From an uncultured Bacteroidales bacterium (GTDB lineage Bacteria; Bacteroidota; Bacteroidia; Bacteroidales; F082), in the NCBI GenBank assembly GCA_900317055.1, contig ONFF01000013.1, positions 1 to 64,000 of the forward strand: a stretch of DNA of 64,000 nucleotides. The letters run 5' to 3'. Below, one piece after another: positions 41,412 through 50,598 of this stretch. The position numbers and the translations under genes were made by a program. Below the pieces are notes generated by a model that did not search any database, was not told the origin of the DNA, and saw nothing but the letters and a program-made list of their open reading frames with translations. The stretch's first letter is position 1. Each line of letters opens with the position of its first letter.

Positions 41412-41513
41412 TTTAGAGTTTAGAGTCAGTTGAAAGTTTAGAGTTTAGAGTTGAAAGTGCAGAGCTGTAGGGCTGCCACGATGTGACAGCCGGTCAAACC
41501 AGAGAAAAGTTTT
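41412..41513. repeat. TTTAGAG heptamer repeats and a palindromic fragment
   Basis: GTTTAGAGTTTAGAG units at 41411-41452, then GTAGGGCTGCCACGATGTGACAGCC (imperfect hairpin GGCTG/CAGCC) at 41468-41492. The same heptamer, inverted, occurs at 50139-50176. Confidence 0.7.
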
Positions 41514-42488
41514 ATGAATCCAGGAATCGTTTTTACGGAAAAGTATTTGAAATTGATGTTCAATCAGTTGCGCGATGCCACGCCTGAAGAGGTGATGGAT
41601 GAGCTGGAGCATTGCCGCCGCGAGAACCGTCGACCGGTACGTGTATCAAGGTATTTCAGTGGCTTCTTCATCGAAGAGAAGTTCACCGCATCGACGGGCT
41701 TCGAAATGCAGATTTTCAAGCACGAAGAAGCAGCAAGGCCCTTGAACGCTGAGATCCCTGAGCCTGCGGTCCCTGAGGCCCCTCGAAGGGTCGAAGGGCC
41801 GACACGCCGTGTCATTCTCTATCTCCACGGTGGCGCCTTCATCTATCCGCCTGTGTTTTTCCATTGGCGTTTCCTGCACGACCTTGCCTTACGCACGCAT
41901 TATGACGCTTTGCTCCCCGTCTATCCCAAGTCACCAGAATACGACTGTGAGTATTCAGTCAAAACATTGTTGGAATACTATAAAAACATCTCTGAATCAA
42001 AAAAATATGACGAAATTCATCTCGTTGGCGATTCGGCAGGAGCTTGTCTTTGTCTCGTGGTAGCCCAAGAAGCCCACAAATACGGCTGGCAAAAGCCCGC
42101 AACCACTATCTTGCTCTCTCCTTGCGTTGACCTCAGCCACACCAAGGAAAAAGAAATGCTGGCTTTACAGGACAGAGACACCATGCTGCAATACGACCGC
42201 ATAGTCATCTTGAACGCCATCTGGCAAGGCAAATTGCCCGTGAAACATCCGTGGGTCAGCCCCGTCTTTGGCGACTTCAGTGGTGTCGACAACCTGTATG
42301 TTTACTATGGCACAAACGAAATCCTCCAGCCCGACAACCTCTTCTTAAAAGAGACCTACGAAAAGGCGGGAAAAACCGGCCATTTCAACGAATACAAAGG
42401 CATGTTCCACACCTTCGCGATGTTTCCGGTTCCCGAAGGATTCAGGGCTTTGAAAGACATGACTTCAATCCTAAAAAGACAACCATAG
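41514..42488 (+). CDS. Alpha/beta hydrolase, hormone-sensitive lipase-like esterase
   Basis: A 324-residue esterase. Oxyanion motif LYLHGGAFIYPP (HGG at 105-107), nucleophile elbow VGDSAGACL, acid region YYGTNEILQPDN and catalytic His in YKGMFHTFAMF: a complete HSL-family (type IV) arrangement for short-chain esters. Residues 81-96 (IPEPAVPEAPRRVEGP) are encoded by a 48-nt interspersed repeat placed just before the first core strand, where it probably forms a surface loop. No signal peptide. Confidence 0.86.
   Translation: MNPGIVFTEKYLKLMFNQLRDATPEEVMDELEHCRRENRRPVRVSRYFSGFFIEEKFTASTGFEMQIFKHEEAARPLNAEIPEPAVPEAPRRVEGPTRRVILYLHGGAFIYPPVFFHWRFLHDLALRTHYDALLPVYPKSPEYDCEYSVKTLLEYYKNISESKKYDEIHLVGDSAGACLCLVVAQEAHKYGWQKPATTILLSPCVDLSHTKEKEMLALQDRDTMLQYDRIVILNAIWQGKLPVKHPWVSPVFGDFSGVDNLYVYYGTNEILQPDNLFLKETYEKAGKTGHFNEYKGMFHTFAMFPVPEGFRALKDMTSILKRQP
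41753..41800 (+). repeat. Family A repeat, 48-nt nested form, copy 2, inside the esterase gene
   Basis: Starts GATCCCTGAGCCTGC, then GGTCCCTGAGGCCCC and TCGAAGGGTCGAAGGGCC. Differs from the copy at 27398-27445 at two positions and is translated in the same frame and orientation. Confidence 0.9.
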
Positions 42489-42607
42489 CCTTGCATATCA
42501 AACAGATGCTATTGGTTAACAAACGGCTCTCCTTTTGAAAGTCAATCAAATGTTTTGACGACAACAAGAAGATTTTTGGATTATCTTATAAATACCGCAA
42601 GTTTTCT

Positions 42608-42615
42608 TAACTTTG
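42608..42615 (+). promoter_or_regulatory. -7 promoter box of the pnuC-EamA operon
   Basis: TAACTTTG, 32 bases before the ATG at 42648. No riboswitch consensus was seen in the leader. Confidence 0.5.
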
Positions 42616-42647
42616 CCCCGCAAAAAACCTAATGTCTACAGAACATC

Positions 42648-43361
42648 ATGCAGAAATTTAGCGAATTAATCAAGGAAGAACTCAAAGGATGGAAACCGTT
42701 CGACATCATCTGGCTGGTTTTGGTGAGCGTCGTCATCACAGTGATGTCCATCCTGTTCAAATACGACAAGGCGAACGACCAGTTTTATTGGATCCACATC
42801 GTGGCAGCGACCTGCGGCATCATCAACGTGGTGCTGGGCGGCAAGGGCAAACTGTCGAACTACCTCTTCGGCTTCATCCATTGCTGCCTGATGATTTACA
42901 TCACATTGATTTCAAGGCTCTATGCCGACTTTGGTGTGACTGTCTACAACTTCGTCATGCAGTTTGTGGGCTTTTTCATGTGGGCGAAAAACATGAATAC
43001 GGAGACTCACGAGGTGATGAAGCTCCATGCCTCCAACCGCACTCGAATCATCAGCCTAGCCATTATTGTAGTGGGCACGATAGGGTTTGGACTGCTGATG
43101 AAATATTTCACCAACGACATCGCACCTTTTGCTGACTCAGCTAAAGCCGTGATGCAAGTCGTGGCCATGATTCTGATGGTCAGGATGTTCAGTGAACAAT
43201 GGTGGCTTTGGATTGCCATCAATTGCGTCAGCATCTTCATGTACATCAAGGCGGGCAACTTCCCCATCACGATGATGTATGTCATTTATCTGGTCAATTC
43301 CATCATCATGTGCGTTCGCTGGGAGAAGGAAGCCATCGCCAACGATAAGTTATTTAAATGA
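42648..43361 (+). CDS. pnuC: PnuC-family nicotinamide riboside transporter
   Basis: A 237-residue membrane protein with about seven helices. WIHIVAATCGIINVVLGGKGK, FIHCCLMIYITLISRLYADFG, YNFVMQFVGFFMW and WWLWIAINCVSIFMYIKAG are the PnuC-family segments. Such proteins import nicotinamide riboside (or thiamine, riboflavin in variants) by facilitated diffusion; the NR assignment is the family default. The next gene starts inside its stop (ATGA). Confidence 0.85.
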   Translation: MQKFSELIKEELKGWKPFDIIWLVLVSVVITVMSILFKYDKANDQFYWIHIVAATCGIINVVLGGKGKLSNYLFGFIHCCLMIYITLISRLYADFGVTVYNFVMQFVGFFMWAKNMNTETHEVMKLHASNRTRIISLAIIVVGTIGFGLLMKYFTNDIAPFADSAKAVMQVVAMILMVRMFSEQWWLWIAINCVSIFMYIKAGNFPITMMYVIYLVNSIIMCVRWEKEAIANDKLFK

Positions 43362-44281
43362 AAGACACACAACGAAATACAAAACTAATTGGAGCCATAG
43401 CCGTGGCCTTGTCCGCCATGCTTTGGGGCGTGGATGGCATCCTGCTCACCCCTCAACTCTACAACCTCAACACGGCCTTCGTGGTTTTTGTCATCCACCT
43501 CTTCCCTTTCCTGCTGATGAATGTGTTCTTTTTTAGGGAATACCGCCACCTAAAGACCATGACACGCTCCGACTTGATCTATTTCCTACTCATCGCCTTG
43601 TTTGGCGGTGCCTTGGGTACCTTGGCCATTGTCAAGTCGCTGTTTTTGCTGCATTTCAACAATCTTTCTGTCGTGGTGCTACTACAAAAGCTGCAACCTG
43701 TCTTTGCCGTCATCCTGGCGCGCATCATCTTGAAAGAGAGGATTAAGAAACACTTCGCACTTTGGGCTTGTGTCGCCCTCATCGGAGGTTATTTCCTCAC
43801 CTTTGGATGGTCGCTCCCCGATTTCAGCACCGACGGCATCACAACAGTCTATGCAGCTTTGCTGTCGTTGCTGGCAGCCTTCTCTTTCGGCAGTTCTACA
43901 GTGTTTTCCAAGAAGATCTTGGGCAACTATTCCTTTGTCAGTTCCACCTTCTTCCGCTACGGCTTCACCACGCTGATTATGCTTGTCATCGTGCTGTTTG
44001 CCGGCCACATCGGTGACTTCTCTCAGGTGACGCCACGCAACTGGCTCTTCATCGCCCTTATCGGCCTGACCACAGGCTCGGGTGCCATCTTCTTGTATTA
44101 CTACGGTTTGCGCCACGTGAAAGCCTCGCTGTCCACCTTCCTTGAGCTAATGTATCCCATAACCGCGGTAGTGTTGGACTATTTCGTGAATGGCACGAAG
44201 TATTCGCCTGTCCAGTGGGCGGCGGCCTTTGTGATGCTGTTTGCGATTGTGATGCTGAATGTAGACAGGAAAACAAAATAA
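43358..44281 (+). CDS. EamA/DMT-family transporter
   Basis: A 307-residue protein with ten predicted helices in two EamA halves (AVALSAMLWGVDGILLTP to LLVIVLFAGH). The first half ends with VVVLLQKLQPVFAVILARII and the second with STFLELMYPITAVVLDYF, the recurrent EamA helix-4/9 pattern. Translationally coupled to pnuC; substrate unknown, but the pairing suggests a metabolite connected with cofactor supply. Confidence 0.85.
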   Translation: MKDTQRNTKLIGAIAVALSAMLWGVDGILLTPQLYNLNTAFVVFVIHLFPFLLMNVFFFREYRHLKTMTRSDLIYFLLIALFGGALGTLAIVKSLFLLHFNNLSVVVLLQKLQPVFAVILARIILKERIKKHFALWACVALIGGYFLTFGWSLPDFSTDGITTVYAALLSLLAAFSFGSSTVFSKKILGNYSFVSSTFFRYGFTTLIMLVIVLFAGHIGDFSQVTPRNWLFIALIGLTTGSGAIFLYYYGLRHVKASLSTFLELMYPITAVVLDYFVNGTKYSPVQWAAAFVMLFAIVMLNVDRKTK

Positions 44282-44287
44282 TTTGCA

Positions 44288-44295
44288 TACTTTTG
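44288..44295 (+). promoter_or_regulatory. -7 promoter box of the DUF2007 gene
   Basis: TACTTTTG, 25 bases before the ATG at 44321. Confidence 0.55.
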
Positions 44296-44320
44296 CAACA
44301 TCATCAAAAAAACTAACATC

Positions 44321-44563
44321 ATGGACAACGAAATCAAAAGAGTGTATTCTGGTTCTGTAGTTGACGCCGAGTTCATCGGCAGCGTGCTTGCTGACAACGG
44401 CATACAATTCCTTATCCGTAACTTCCAGGAAGAGAGCCTTGTGGCAGGCTGGGCAGCTGGTGTCATCCAAGGTGATGCCTCTGTGTTTGTCTTTGAAAAG
44501 GACTACGACAAAGCCATGCTGCTTTTGGATGAGATCAATGCGGCGGAAATGGAAGGCGAGTAA
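44321..44563 (+). CDS. DUF2007 domain protein
   Basis: An 80-residue protein with the DUF2007 pattern: KRVYSGSVVDAEFIGSVLAD at the N terminus and FVFEKDYDKAMLLLDEI at the C terminus. The fold resembles a small alpha/beta PII-like sandwich; it is listed as a putative signal-transducing protein without known function. Single gene between its own promoter box and a hairpin terminator. Confidence 0.8.
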   Translation: MDNEIKRVYSGSVVDAEFIGSVLADNGIQFLIRNFQEESLVAGWAAGVIQGDASVFVFEKDYDKAMLLLDEINAAEMEGE

Positions 44564-44572
44564 AACAGCAAA

Positions 44573-44648
44573 GGCTTCAGAAAGTATGTCATTCCTACGC
44601 TGGCATGTGGGCGAGCATGGAATCTATGCTTTCTGAAGCCGACTTTTT
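44573..44648 (+). terminator. Hairpin terminator with a long loop
   Basis: Perfect 12-bp stem GGCTTCAGAAAG (44573-44584) / CTTTCTGAAGCC (44629-44640) followed by a run of seven Ts; the 44-base loop contains a secondary CATTCC/GGAATC pairing. Confidence 0.75.
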
Positions 44649-44684
44649 TTGTTATTTTTTTTCTAAACCGCCTCCCATAGATTC

Positions 44685-44729
44685 CCAGCCTCCCCTGCAT
44701 ACCTCTTCAGGAATGACATGGGAGGCTGG
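44685..44729. terminator. Hairpin at the 3' end of clpB
   Basis: 10-bp stem CCAGCCTCCC/GGGAGGCTGG directly after the clpB stop on the minus strand; the T tail is weak. Confidence 0.5.
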
Positions 44730-44736
44730 CTTTCTT

Positions 44737-47325
44737 TTAATTCCTGAAAATCAAGCCATCCCCTTGCACATCCACGATGATGGTCTTCGTCTTGTCGACC
44801 GACTCGGCCAGGATCATCTTCGAGAGCGAGTTGAGCAACTCACGCTGCATCATACGCTTCACAGGACGCGCACCGTACTGAGGGTTGTAGCTCTGCTTTG
44901 CGATAAAGTCGACGGCGGCATCAGTGATGTCAATCTTGATGTCGTTGGCAGCCAGCATCTTCTGCACGCTACGGAACTGCATCCTCACGATGTCGGCAAT
45001 CTGGTTCTCGTCCAAAGGCTTGAACATGATGATGTCGTCGACACGGTTCAAGAACTCAGGCCGCATGAACTGCTTCAGCTGCTCCATGACCTCGTTACGG
45101 GTCTTCTCGAAGACTTCTTCGTCATTGCTGCCATTCAACAAGGCGAAGTTGTCCTGGATGACATTGGCGCCAATGTTGGAGGTCATGATGACGATGGTGT
45201 TCTTGAAGTCCACCGTACGGCCCTTGTTGTCAGTCAGACGGCCGTCGTCCAAGACCTGCAATAGGATGTTGAACACATCAGGGTGTGCCTTCTCGATTTC
45301 ATCCAACAAAATGACGGAATACGGCTTACGACGCACAGCCTCAGTCAGTTGACCACTTTCCTCATAGCCCACATATCCTGGAGGCGCACCGATGAGTCGC
45401 GACACCGTGTGACGCTCCTGGTACTCCGACATGTCGATACGCACCATGGCGTTCTCGTCGTCAAACAGGAACTCAGCCAAGGCCTTGGCCAGCTCAGTCT
45501 TACCCACACCCGTGGTACCCATGAAGATGAAGGAACCGATAGGACGTTTGGCATCCTGCAAGCCCGCACGGCTACGACGGATGGCATCGCTCACAGCGGT
45601 GATAGCCTCGTCCTGACCCACCACACGCTTGTGCAGTTCGTCTTCGAGGTGCAAGAGCTTCTCACGTTCGCTTTGCATCATCTTGTTGACCGGGATACCC
45701 GTCCAACGCGACACAATCTCTGCCACATCATCGGCACCGACTTCCTCATCCACCAACGGGTGGTCGCCTTGTGCCACTCTCAAGTCGGCCTTAGCCTTCT
45801 CAATGGCGGCCTCAGCCTCGCGGATCTTGCCGTAACGCAGTTCAGCCACACGGCCATAGTCGCCGTCGCGTTCAGCCACCTCGGCTTGATGTTTATAGGT
45901 CTCTATGTTGCTCTTTTCCTTCTGGATGAGTTCTACGTAGTTGCGTTCGGTCTCCCACTTTGCCTTGATGGCGGAGCGTTTGTCGTTGAGTTCGGCCAGC
46001 TCCTTCCCTATCTCCTCCAACTTCTTGGTGTCGTTCTCACGCTTGATGGCCTCGCGCTCAATCTCCAATTGGCGGATAGCACGCTCGACATCCTCAAGCT
46101 CTTCAGGCATCGAGTCGATTTGCAGTCTCAAACGCGAGGCGGCTTCGTCGATCAAGTCGATGGCCTTATCGGGCAGGAAACGGTCGGAGATGTAACGCAC
46201 CGACAGCTGCACGGCTGAGATGATAGCCTCGTCCAAGATACGGATGTGGTGGTGCGTCTCATAACGCTCCTTTAGTCCACGCAGGATACTGATGGCCGAA
46301 GCCTCATCAGGCTCGTCGATCATAACCTTCTGGAAACGACGCTCCAAGGCCTTATCCTTTTCGAAATACTGTTGGTATTCCTTCAAGGTGGTGGCACCGA
46401 TGGCACGCAGTTCGCCACGCGACAGGGCCGGCTTCAAGATGTTGGCCGCGTCCATGGCGCCTTCGCCGCCACCCGCGCCGACCAAGGTGTGGATCTCGTC
46501 GATGAACAAGATGACCTCGCCATCGCTGTCGACGACTTCCTTGACGACATTCTTCAGACGTTCCTCAAACTCGCCCTTGTATTTGGCACCAGCCAGCAAA
46601 GCACCCATGTCCAAGCTGAACACGGTCTTGCTCTTCAAATTTTCCGGCACATCACGATTGACAATACGCTGGGCCAAACCTTCCACGATAGCGGTCTTAC
46701 CCACACCCGGTTCACCTATCAATATAGGGTTGTTTTTGGTGCGTCGGCTCAAGATTTGCAGCACACGACGAATCTCTTCGTCACGGCCAATGACCGGGTC
46801 GAGTTTGCCCTGTTGAGCAAGGTCGTTCAAGTTCTTGGCGAAACGGTTCAGACTGTCGTAGTTCTGTTCGGCATCTTGCGAGTCGACCTTTTTACCTTTG
46901 CGGAACTGCTGGATAGCTTTCTCAAGGTCGTCCTTGCGGATGCCTTGATCCTTCATCATCTGCGAGGCAGTACTGTTGCTCTCGAAGACAGCCAGTAACA
47001 GATGCTCAATGGAAACGTACTCGTCGCCCATCTTCTTGGCTTGCGCCAAGGCATCGTTGAAGATCTTGCTTACTTCGGAAGAGTAATATAGTTCAGTACC
47101 GCTGCTACGCGGTTGAGAGTTAATGGCCTGGTCAAGGGATTCGTTGAGACGATTCAGGTTGACGCCCAGCTTCTTCATCAAGTTGGGCACCAAGTAATCG
47201 TCGCTCAACAGCATACCCTTCAGCAGGTGGATGGCTTCCACGGTCTGGCTCTGGTGTGATTGTGCAATCTCCTGAGCCTTCCCGATGGCTTCCTGTGATT
47301 TGATGGTGAATTGATTGATGTTCAT
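44737..47325 (-). CDS. clpB: ATP-dependent chaperone ClpB
   Basis: An 862-residue AAA+ disaggregase working with DnaK. N domain (1-145), first AAA+ module with Walker [11 protein letters not shown] and Walker [12 protein letters not shown], the ClpB-specific middle coiled coil (about 400-520, [15 protein letters not shown] to [10 protein letters not shown]), second module with [16 protein letters not shown] and [11 protein letters not shown]. No ClpP-binding loop is expected. The start has an unusually canonical Shine-Dalgarno for this genome (AAAGGAG, 9 bases before ATG), fitting high stress-time translation. Upstream lie repeats at 47355-47449. Confidence 0.97.
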   Translation of the reverse strand: MNINQFTIKSQEAIGKAQEIAQSHQSQTVEAIHLLKGMLLSDDYLVPNLMKKLGVNLNRLNESLDQAINSQPRSSGTELYYSSEVSKIFNDALAQAKKMGDEYVSIEHLLLAVFESNSTASQMMKDQGIRKDDLEKAIQQFRKGKKVDSQDAEQNYDSLNRFAKNLNDLAQQGKLDPVIGRDEEIRRVLQILSRRTKNNPILIGEPGVGKTAIVEGLAQRIVNRDVPENLKSKTVFSLDMGALLAGAKYKGEFEERLKNVVKEVVDSDGEVILFIDEIHTLVGAGGGEGAMDAANILKPALSRGELRAIGATTLKEYQQYFEKDKALERRFQKVMIDEPDEASAISILRGLKERYETHHHIRILDEAIISAVQLSVRYISDRFLPDKAIDLIDEAASRLRLQIDSMPEELEDVERAIRQLEIEREAIKRENDTKKLEEIGKELAELNDKRSAIKAKWETERNYVELIQKEKSNIETYKHQAEVAERDGDYGRVAELRYGKIREAEAAIEKAKADLRVAQGDHPLVDEEVGADDVAEIVSRWTGIPVNKMMQSEREKLLHLEDELHKRVVGQDEAITAVSDAIRRSRAGLQDAKRPIGSFIFMGTTGVGKTELAKALAEFLFDDENAMVRIDMSEYQERHTVSRLIGAPPGYVGYEESGQLTEAVRRKPYSVILLDEIEKAHPDVFNILLQVLDDGRLTDNKGRTVDFKNTIVIMTSNIGANVIQDNFALLNGSNDEEVFEKTRNEVMEQLKQFMRPEFLNRVDDIIMFKPLDENQIADIVRMQFRSVQKMLAANDIKIDITDAAVDFIAKQSYNPQYGARPVKRMMQRELLNSLSKMILAESVDKTKTIIVDVQGDGLIFRN

Positions 47326-47354
47326 ATTTTGTTCTCCTTTCGATTATCTTTTTT

Positions 47355-47394
47355 GACACGGGACTGCGAGACGCGGGACACGGGACTGCGAGAC
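47355..47394. repeat. 18-bp direct repeats GACACGGGACTGCGAGAC
   Basis: Copies at 47355-47372 and 47377-47394, 22 bp apart, upstream of clpB; related to the arms of the element at 30003-30069. Confidence 0.8.
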
Positions 47395-47398
47395 CAAA

Positions 47399-47446
47399 GG
47401 TCCCTGAGCCCGCGGTCCCTGAGGCCAATCGAAGGGTCGAAGGGCC
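47399..47446 (+). repeat. Family A repeat, 48-nt nested form, copy 3, upstream of clpB
   Basis: GGTCCCTGAGCCCGC, GGTCCCTGAGGCCAA, TCGAAGGGTCGAAGGGCC; intergenic. Confidence 0.85.
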
Positions 47447-47520
47447 GACTCAAAGTCACGGGTTGCAACTCATCAAAAACACCGCCAATCTGGTTGAGAT
47501 GAAACAAAGTCAGTTTTTAC

Positions 47521-47573
47521 GACAAAATGTCACTAAATCAAGAATTTAGAAGAATTATTTGCGACATTTTGAC
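47521..47573. promoter_or_regulatory. Pair of GACAAAATGTC-type sites (possible operator)
   Basis: GACAAAATGTC at 47521-47531 and GACATTTTGAC at 47563-47573, nearly reverse complements with centres 42 bp apart, just upstream of the -7 box at 47582-47589. Whether they control the DUF3667 gene or clpB is unknown. Confidence 0.35.
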
Positions 47574-47581
47574 ATATTTTC

Positions 47582-47589
47582 TACCTTTG
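47582..47589 (+). promoter_or_regulatory. -7 promoter box of the DUF3667 gene
   Basis: TACCTTTG, 22 bases before the ATG at 47612. Confidence 0.55.
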
Positions 47590-47611
47590 TCCCATCAAAA
47601 CCCGAATCATC

Positions 47612-48568
47612 ATGGAAAACGAAATCCAAACTGAGGTCCAAGTCGAAACACAAGCCGAAACCCAGACCGAAATCCAGGCCGAGACGCAAACTGAAATTCA
47701 GGCCGAGGACCAGATTGAAGTGAAGACAACAAAATGCCTCAACTGTGGCACTGAATTCGAGGGAAATTTCTGTCCTGAATGCGGACAAGATGCCAAAACA
47801 AGTCGGTTCACCCTGCGATTCATCTGGAGTAATCTCCTATCGGCCGTGTTAGGCAGGGACGGCGGCATCGGGTACACCATCAAGAACCTGTTCTCACGAC
47901 CCGGCAAAATGATTGTCGAGATTCTTGAAGGAAAACGCCGCAAATACGTCTCGCCTTTCCCAACGCTGTTCCTGGCGCTGACACTTTATGTCCTGATCTT
48001 CACCGCAACGGGTACCAAAAACATAGAAATAGACAATCTGCCAGAGGACATAGATACAGAACTCACCGTAAAAGTGGGTGAAAAGACTACGGAAATCAAC
48101 AACAACTCCACTTCAGCAAAGCAGATGCTTCAAAAAGGGGCTCAACTCGCTGTCAATGGGTATCACTTCTACCTCAACCATTACACGCTTTGCTACATGC
48201 TCACTTTGCCTTTGTTCGTTGTTGCGGCAAGGAAGTGTTATGGCAAGGAAAACCGCAAACGCTATAACCATGCCGAATACATTGTCGCCATAGTCTATGC
48301 GATGGTGATATTGGTGTTATACCGTTGCGTCGTCAACCTCATCTACCCCATCTCGCCCCACTTTTATGGAAAAATGACATTCTATGAGCCGATTGCCATC
48401 ATCATTGCCTTGACCGCTTGTTTCAGGAAGATGATGGGGTTCAGCACGATCAAGACGGTTTGGCGCAGCACACTGACAATTGCACTTTATTACCTCCTTC
48501 TCGGGGCAATAGTCACGATATGCGCAGTGTCCATCGGATTTTTCTTTTACTTCAAGTATCTGAGATAA
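47612..48568 (+). CDS. DUF3667 membrane protein with zinc-ribbon N terminus
   Basis: A 318-residue protein. Residues 5-38 are a low-complexity Glu/Thr/Gln stretch (repeated TQAETQTEIQ units). A zinc ribbon follows (CLNCGTEFEGNFCPECGQ, four Cys), then TLRFIWSNLLSAVLGRDGGI and FSRPGKMIVEILEGKRRKYV, the DUF3667 signature, and about four to five helices. Function unknown. Ends two bases before the convergent trkH-like gene. Confidence 0.82.
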   Translation: MENEIQTEVQVETQAETQTEIQAETQTEIQAEDQIEVKTTKCLNCGTEFEGNFCPECGQDAKTSRFTLRFIWSNLLSAVLGRDGGIGYTIKNLFSRPGKMIVEILEGKRRKYVSPFPTLFLALTLYVLIFTATGTKNIEIDNLPEDIDTELTVKVGEKTTEINNNSTSAKQMLQKGAQLAVNGYHFYLNHYTLCYMLTLPLFVVAARKCYGKENRKRYNHAEYIVAIVYAMVILVLYRCVVNLIYPISPHFYGKMTFYEPIAIIIALTACFRKMMGFSTIKTVWRSTLTIALYYLLLGAIVTICAVSIGFFFYFKYLR

Positions 48569-48570
48569 AA

Positions 48571-50073
48571 TTACTTTGCCCGCCAGAAACTCCGAGTAAA
48601 TAACAGCAGGATGGTGAAGATTTCGAGACGACCCACCAGCATATCGAACGAAAGCAGCCATTTGGCGGCATTGGGAATGGCATCGAAATTGCCGCTCGGC
48701 CCCGTGATGCCCGAGCCTGGGCCGTAATTGCTGAAACAGGTCAAGAAAGAGATGGCACCTTCCTCAAGGCTCATGCCTGCTGCTGAAAGCCCCACCACAT
48801 TGACCATGAAAACGATGATGAACAACGAGAAGAACGACAGCACACGCTTCAGGCTGAGGTCTTCCACAATCTGCCCCGAAATTTTCACTGTATACATACT
48901 GGATGAGTGAATCAACTCGTTGATAGTCTTTTTGATATATTTGAACAATACAATGACGCGCACCATCTTGATGCCACCACTGGTGGAGCCTGCACAGCCA
49001 CCCACAATCATCAAGACAACCGTAGGGATAAGGAAGAGACGCCCCCAAAGGTCGTAATCGTAGTTGCTGCCTTGGAAACCTGTGTTCGACAGCAATGCCA
49101 CCACATGGAACATAGAGGTGCGGATGCGCTCCCACCAGGTCTGCGGATGCGAGACCAACTGCTCATCCGTGATGGTATCGAAACGTGGGGCAAAATAGAA
49201 GCGTCCCACAAACAGCAGCGTGAAGAGAAGGATGGCAAGCAAATACCAACGAAGTTCCTCGTTGCGACGAATCACATCAAAGCGACGGTTGAACAGGAAA
49301 TGATACATTGCGAAGTTAATGCCCGACATGAGCATAAAGACGATGCAGACGCACTCAATATAGTTGGAATGGTAATAGCCGATGCTAGCCTGATGCGTAC
49401 TGAAACCACCAGTGGCAATGGTAGTAAAAGCATGGCACACGGCATCGAACTTATTCATGGGGCCAAGGTGATAAAAGAAGGCGCAAAGCAGGGTCAGTGC
49501 AATGTAAATAAACCAGAGCAGGCGCGAAGTGGCCCCCATGGTTGGAGCAAGTTTCTCAACACTTAAGCCTGGTGCTTCAGCAGCGAAAAGAGAAACCTTC
49601 TTTGAGCCTTTGGCCACCGAAGGGAGAAAAGCCAGAGTGAACACCACCACACCCAATCCGCCCATCCATTGCATGATACTACGCCAAAACAGGATGCCAT
49701 GGGGCTGTTGGTCGATGTTGTTGAGAATAGTGGCCCCCGTAGTCGAGAAGCCTGACATGGTCTCAAAGAAAGCATCTGTCACATTGTCGACAGTGCCATT
49801 CATCAGGAAAGGCAACATGCCGAACAAAGAAAACAGCACCCACGACAAGGCCACTACCATGAACGAATCACGGATTTGCAAGCTACTCTTTTTCATCGAG
49901 TTGCCAATATTGTAGAGCAATAGGCCAACGGCACCTGTCAAACCGGCAGTAAGCAGAAAACAACGGGCATCGGTCTCTCCCGTCACGCGCTGATAGTGCA
50001 AGGCTACCGCCGCCGTCAGCAACAAGGCTGCGGCCTCAATTAGCAGCAATACACCAAACAGCTTGCTTTTCAT
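48571..50073 (-). CDS. TrkH-family potassium transporter subunit
   Basis: A 500-residue membrane protein with four P-loop repeats whose filter turns can be read: GFSTTGATIL, TIATGGFSTHQ, LLSNTGFQGSN and FSNYGPGSGITG, as in TrkH/KtrB. Takes up potassium, gated by a cytosolic TrkA that is not in the window. About ten or more helices. The 5' region (50074-50174) holds repeats and no obvious -7 box. Confidence 0.92.
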   Translation of the reverse strand: MKSKLFGVLLLIEAAALLLTAAVALHYQRVTGETDARCFLLTAGLTGAVGLLLYNIGNSMKKSSLQIRDSFMVVALSWVLFSLFGMLPFLMNGTVDNVTDAFFETMSGFSTTGATILNNIDQQPHGILFWRSIMQWMGGLGVVVFTLAFLPSVAKGSKKVSLFAAEAPGLSVEKLAPTMGATSRLLWFIYIALTLLCAFFYHLGPMNKFDAVCHAFTTIATGGFSTHQASIGYYHSNYIECVCIVFMLMSGINFAMYHFLFNRRFDVIRRNEELRWYLLAILLFTLLFVGRFYFAPRFDTITDEQLVSHPQTWWERIRTSMFHVVALLSNTGFQGSNYDYDLWGRLFLIPTVVLMIVGGCAGSTSGGIKMVRVIVLFKYIKKTINELIHSSSMYTVKISGQIVEDLSLKRVLSFFSLFIIVFMVNVVGLSAAGMSLEEGAISFLTCFSNYGPGSGITGPSGNFDAIPNAAKWLLSFDMLVGRLEIFTILLLFTRSFWRAK

Positions 50074-50087
50074 CTTTTACCTATTTC

Positions 50088-50176
50088 GGACGCAAGCATT
50101 GCGTCCCTACAACGGGCAGACACACGGGCCTACCCTCTACTCTAAACTCTAAACTCTAAACACTAAACTCTAAACT
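50088..50176. repeat. Family B-like palindrome and CTAAACT heptamer array
   Basis: GGACGCAAGCATTGCGTCC (50088-50106) is a near-perfect palindrome; 50139-50176 is a run of CTAAACT units, the complement of the AGTTTAG array at 41411-41452. Confidence 0.75.
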
Positions 50177-50582
50177 AACTCCACGGTTGCGCCCAGCCCT
50201 CGCCATAATCAAAATCGTCGTCATCTTCATCGTCCTTTTCCTTGTAGGAATGGTCATCATATGGCTTCAACCAATTCCTGAACTTATAGGAAGGTATTGC
50301 CGTAATCTCGCCGTCAGCTTCTGGCGAAACGGCAATGTCAATCTCGTCGGCAGCCAGCTCCTTGAGCCAATGTCCCAATTCCGAGAAGCCCATATCGGTC
50401 ACCGTGTAGCCATCCCAATCGCCCTGTGCGGCCTTAGCTGCCAAATCCTCTGACTCCCAAAGCGGTATGTAAGGCTCACCGTCATTATCTTCCAGCATGG
50501 CAAAGAAGCCTTCCTTGGCCTCAAGCAGCCAAACCTTGCGCGTCTCCAGAATGGACGCTATGAATTGTTCCAGTTTATCCAT
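50175..50582 (-). CDS. DUF2750 family protein
   Basis: About 135 residues from ATG 50582. RKVWLLEAKEGFFAMLEDND, YIPLWESEDLAAKAA and MGFSELGHWLKELAADEIDI match the DUF2750 pattern; the C terminus is highly acidic (KEKDDEDDDDFDYGEG). Function unknown. The start at 50582 lies 16 bases after the stop of the S4-domain gene; the longer reading from 50642 would overlap it by 44 bases. Confidence 0.75.
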   Translation of the reverse strand: MDKLEQFIASILETRKVWLLEAKEGFFAMLEDNDGEPYIPLWESEDLAAKAAQGDWDGYTVTDMGFSELGHWLKELAADEIDIAVSPEADGEITAIPSYKFRNWLKPYDDHSYKEKDDEDDDDFDYGEGWAQPWS

Positions 50583-50598
50583 GATAATCAGTATATTT

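Noticed and set aside
41411-41460. A CRISPR array
   Set aside because: The repeats are 7-nt TTTAGAG units without spacers of constant length; no cas genes are present.
42489-42647. A vitamin riboswitch in front of pnuC
   Set aside because: No TPP, FMN or NAD-type consensus could be found in the leader.
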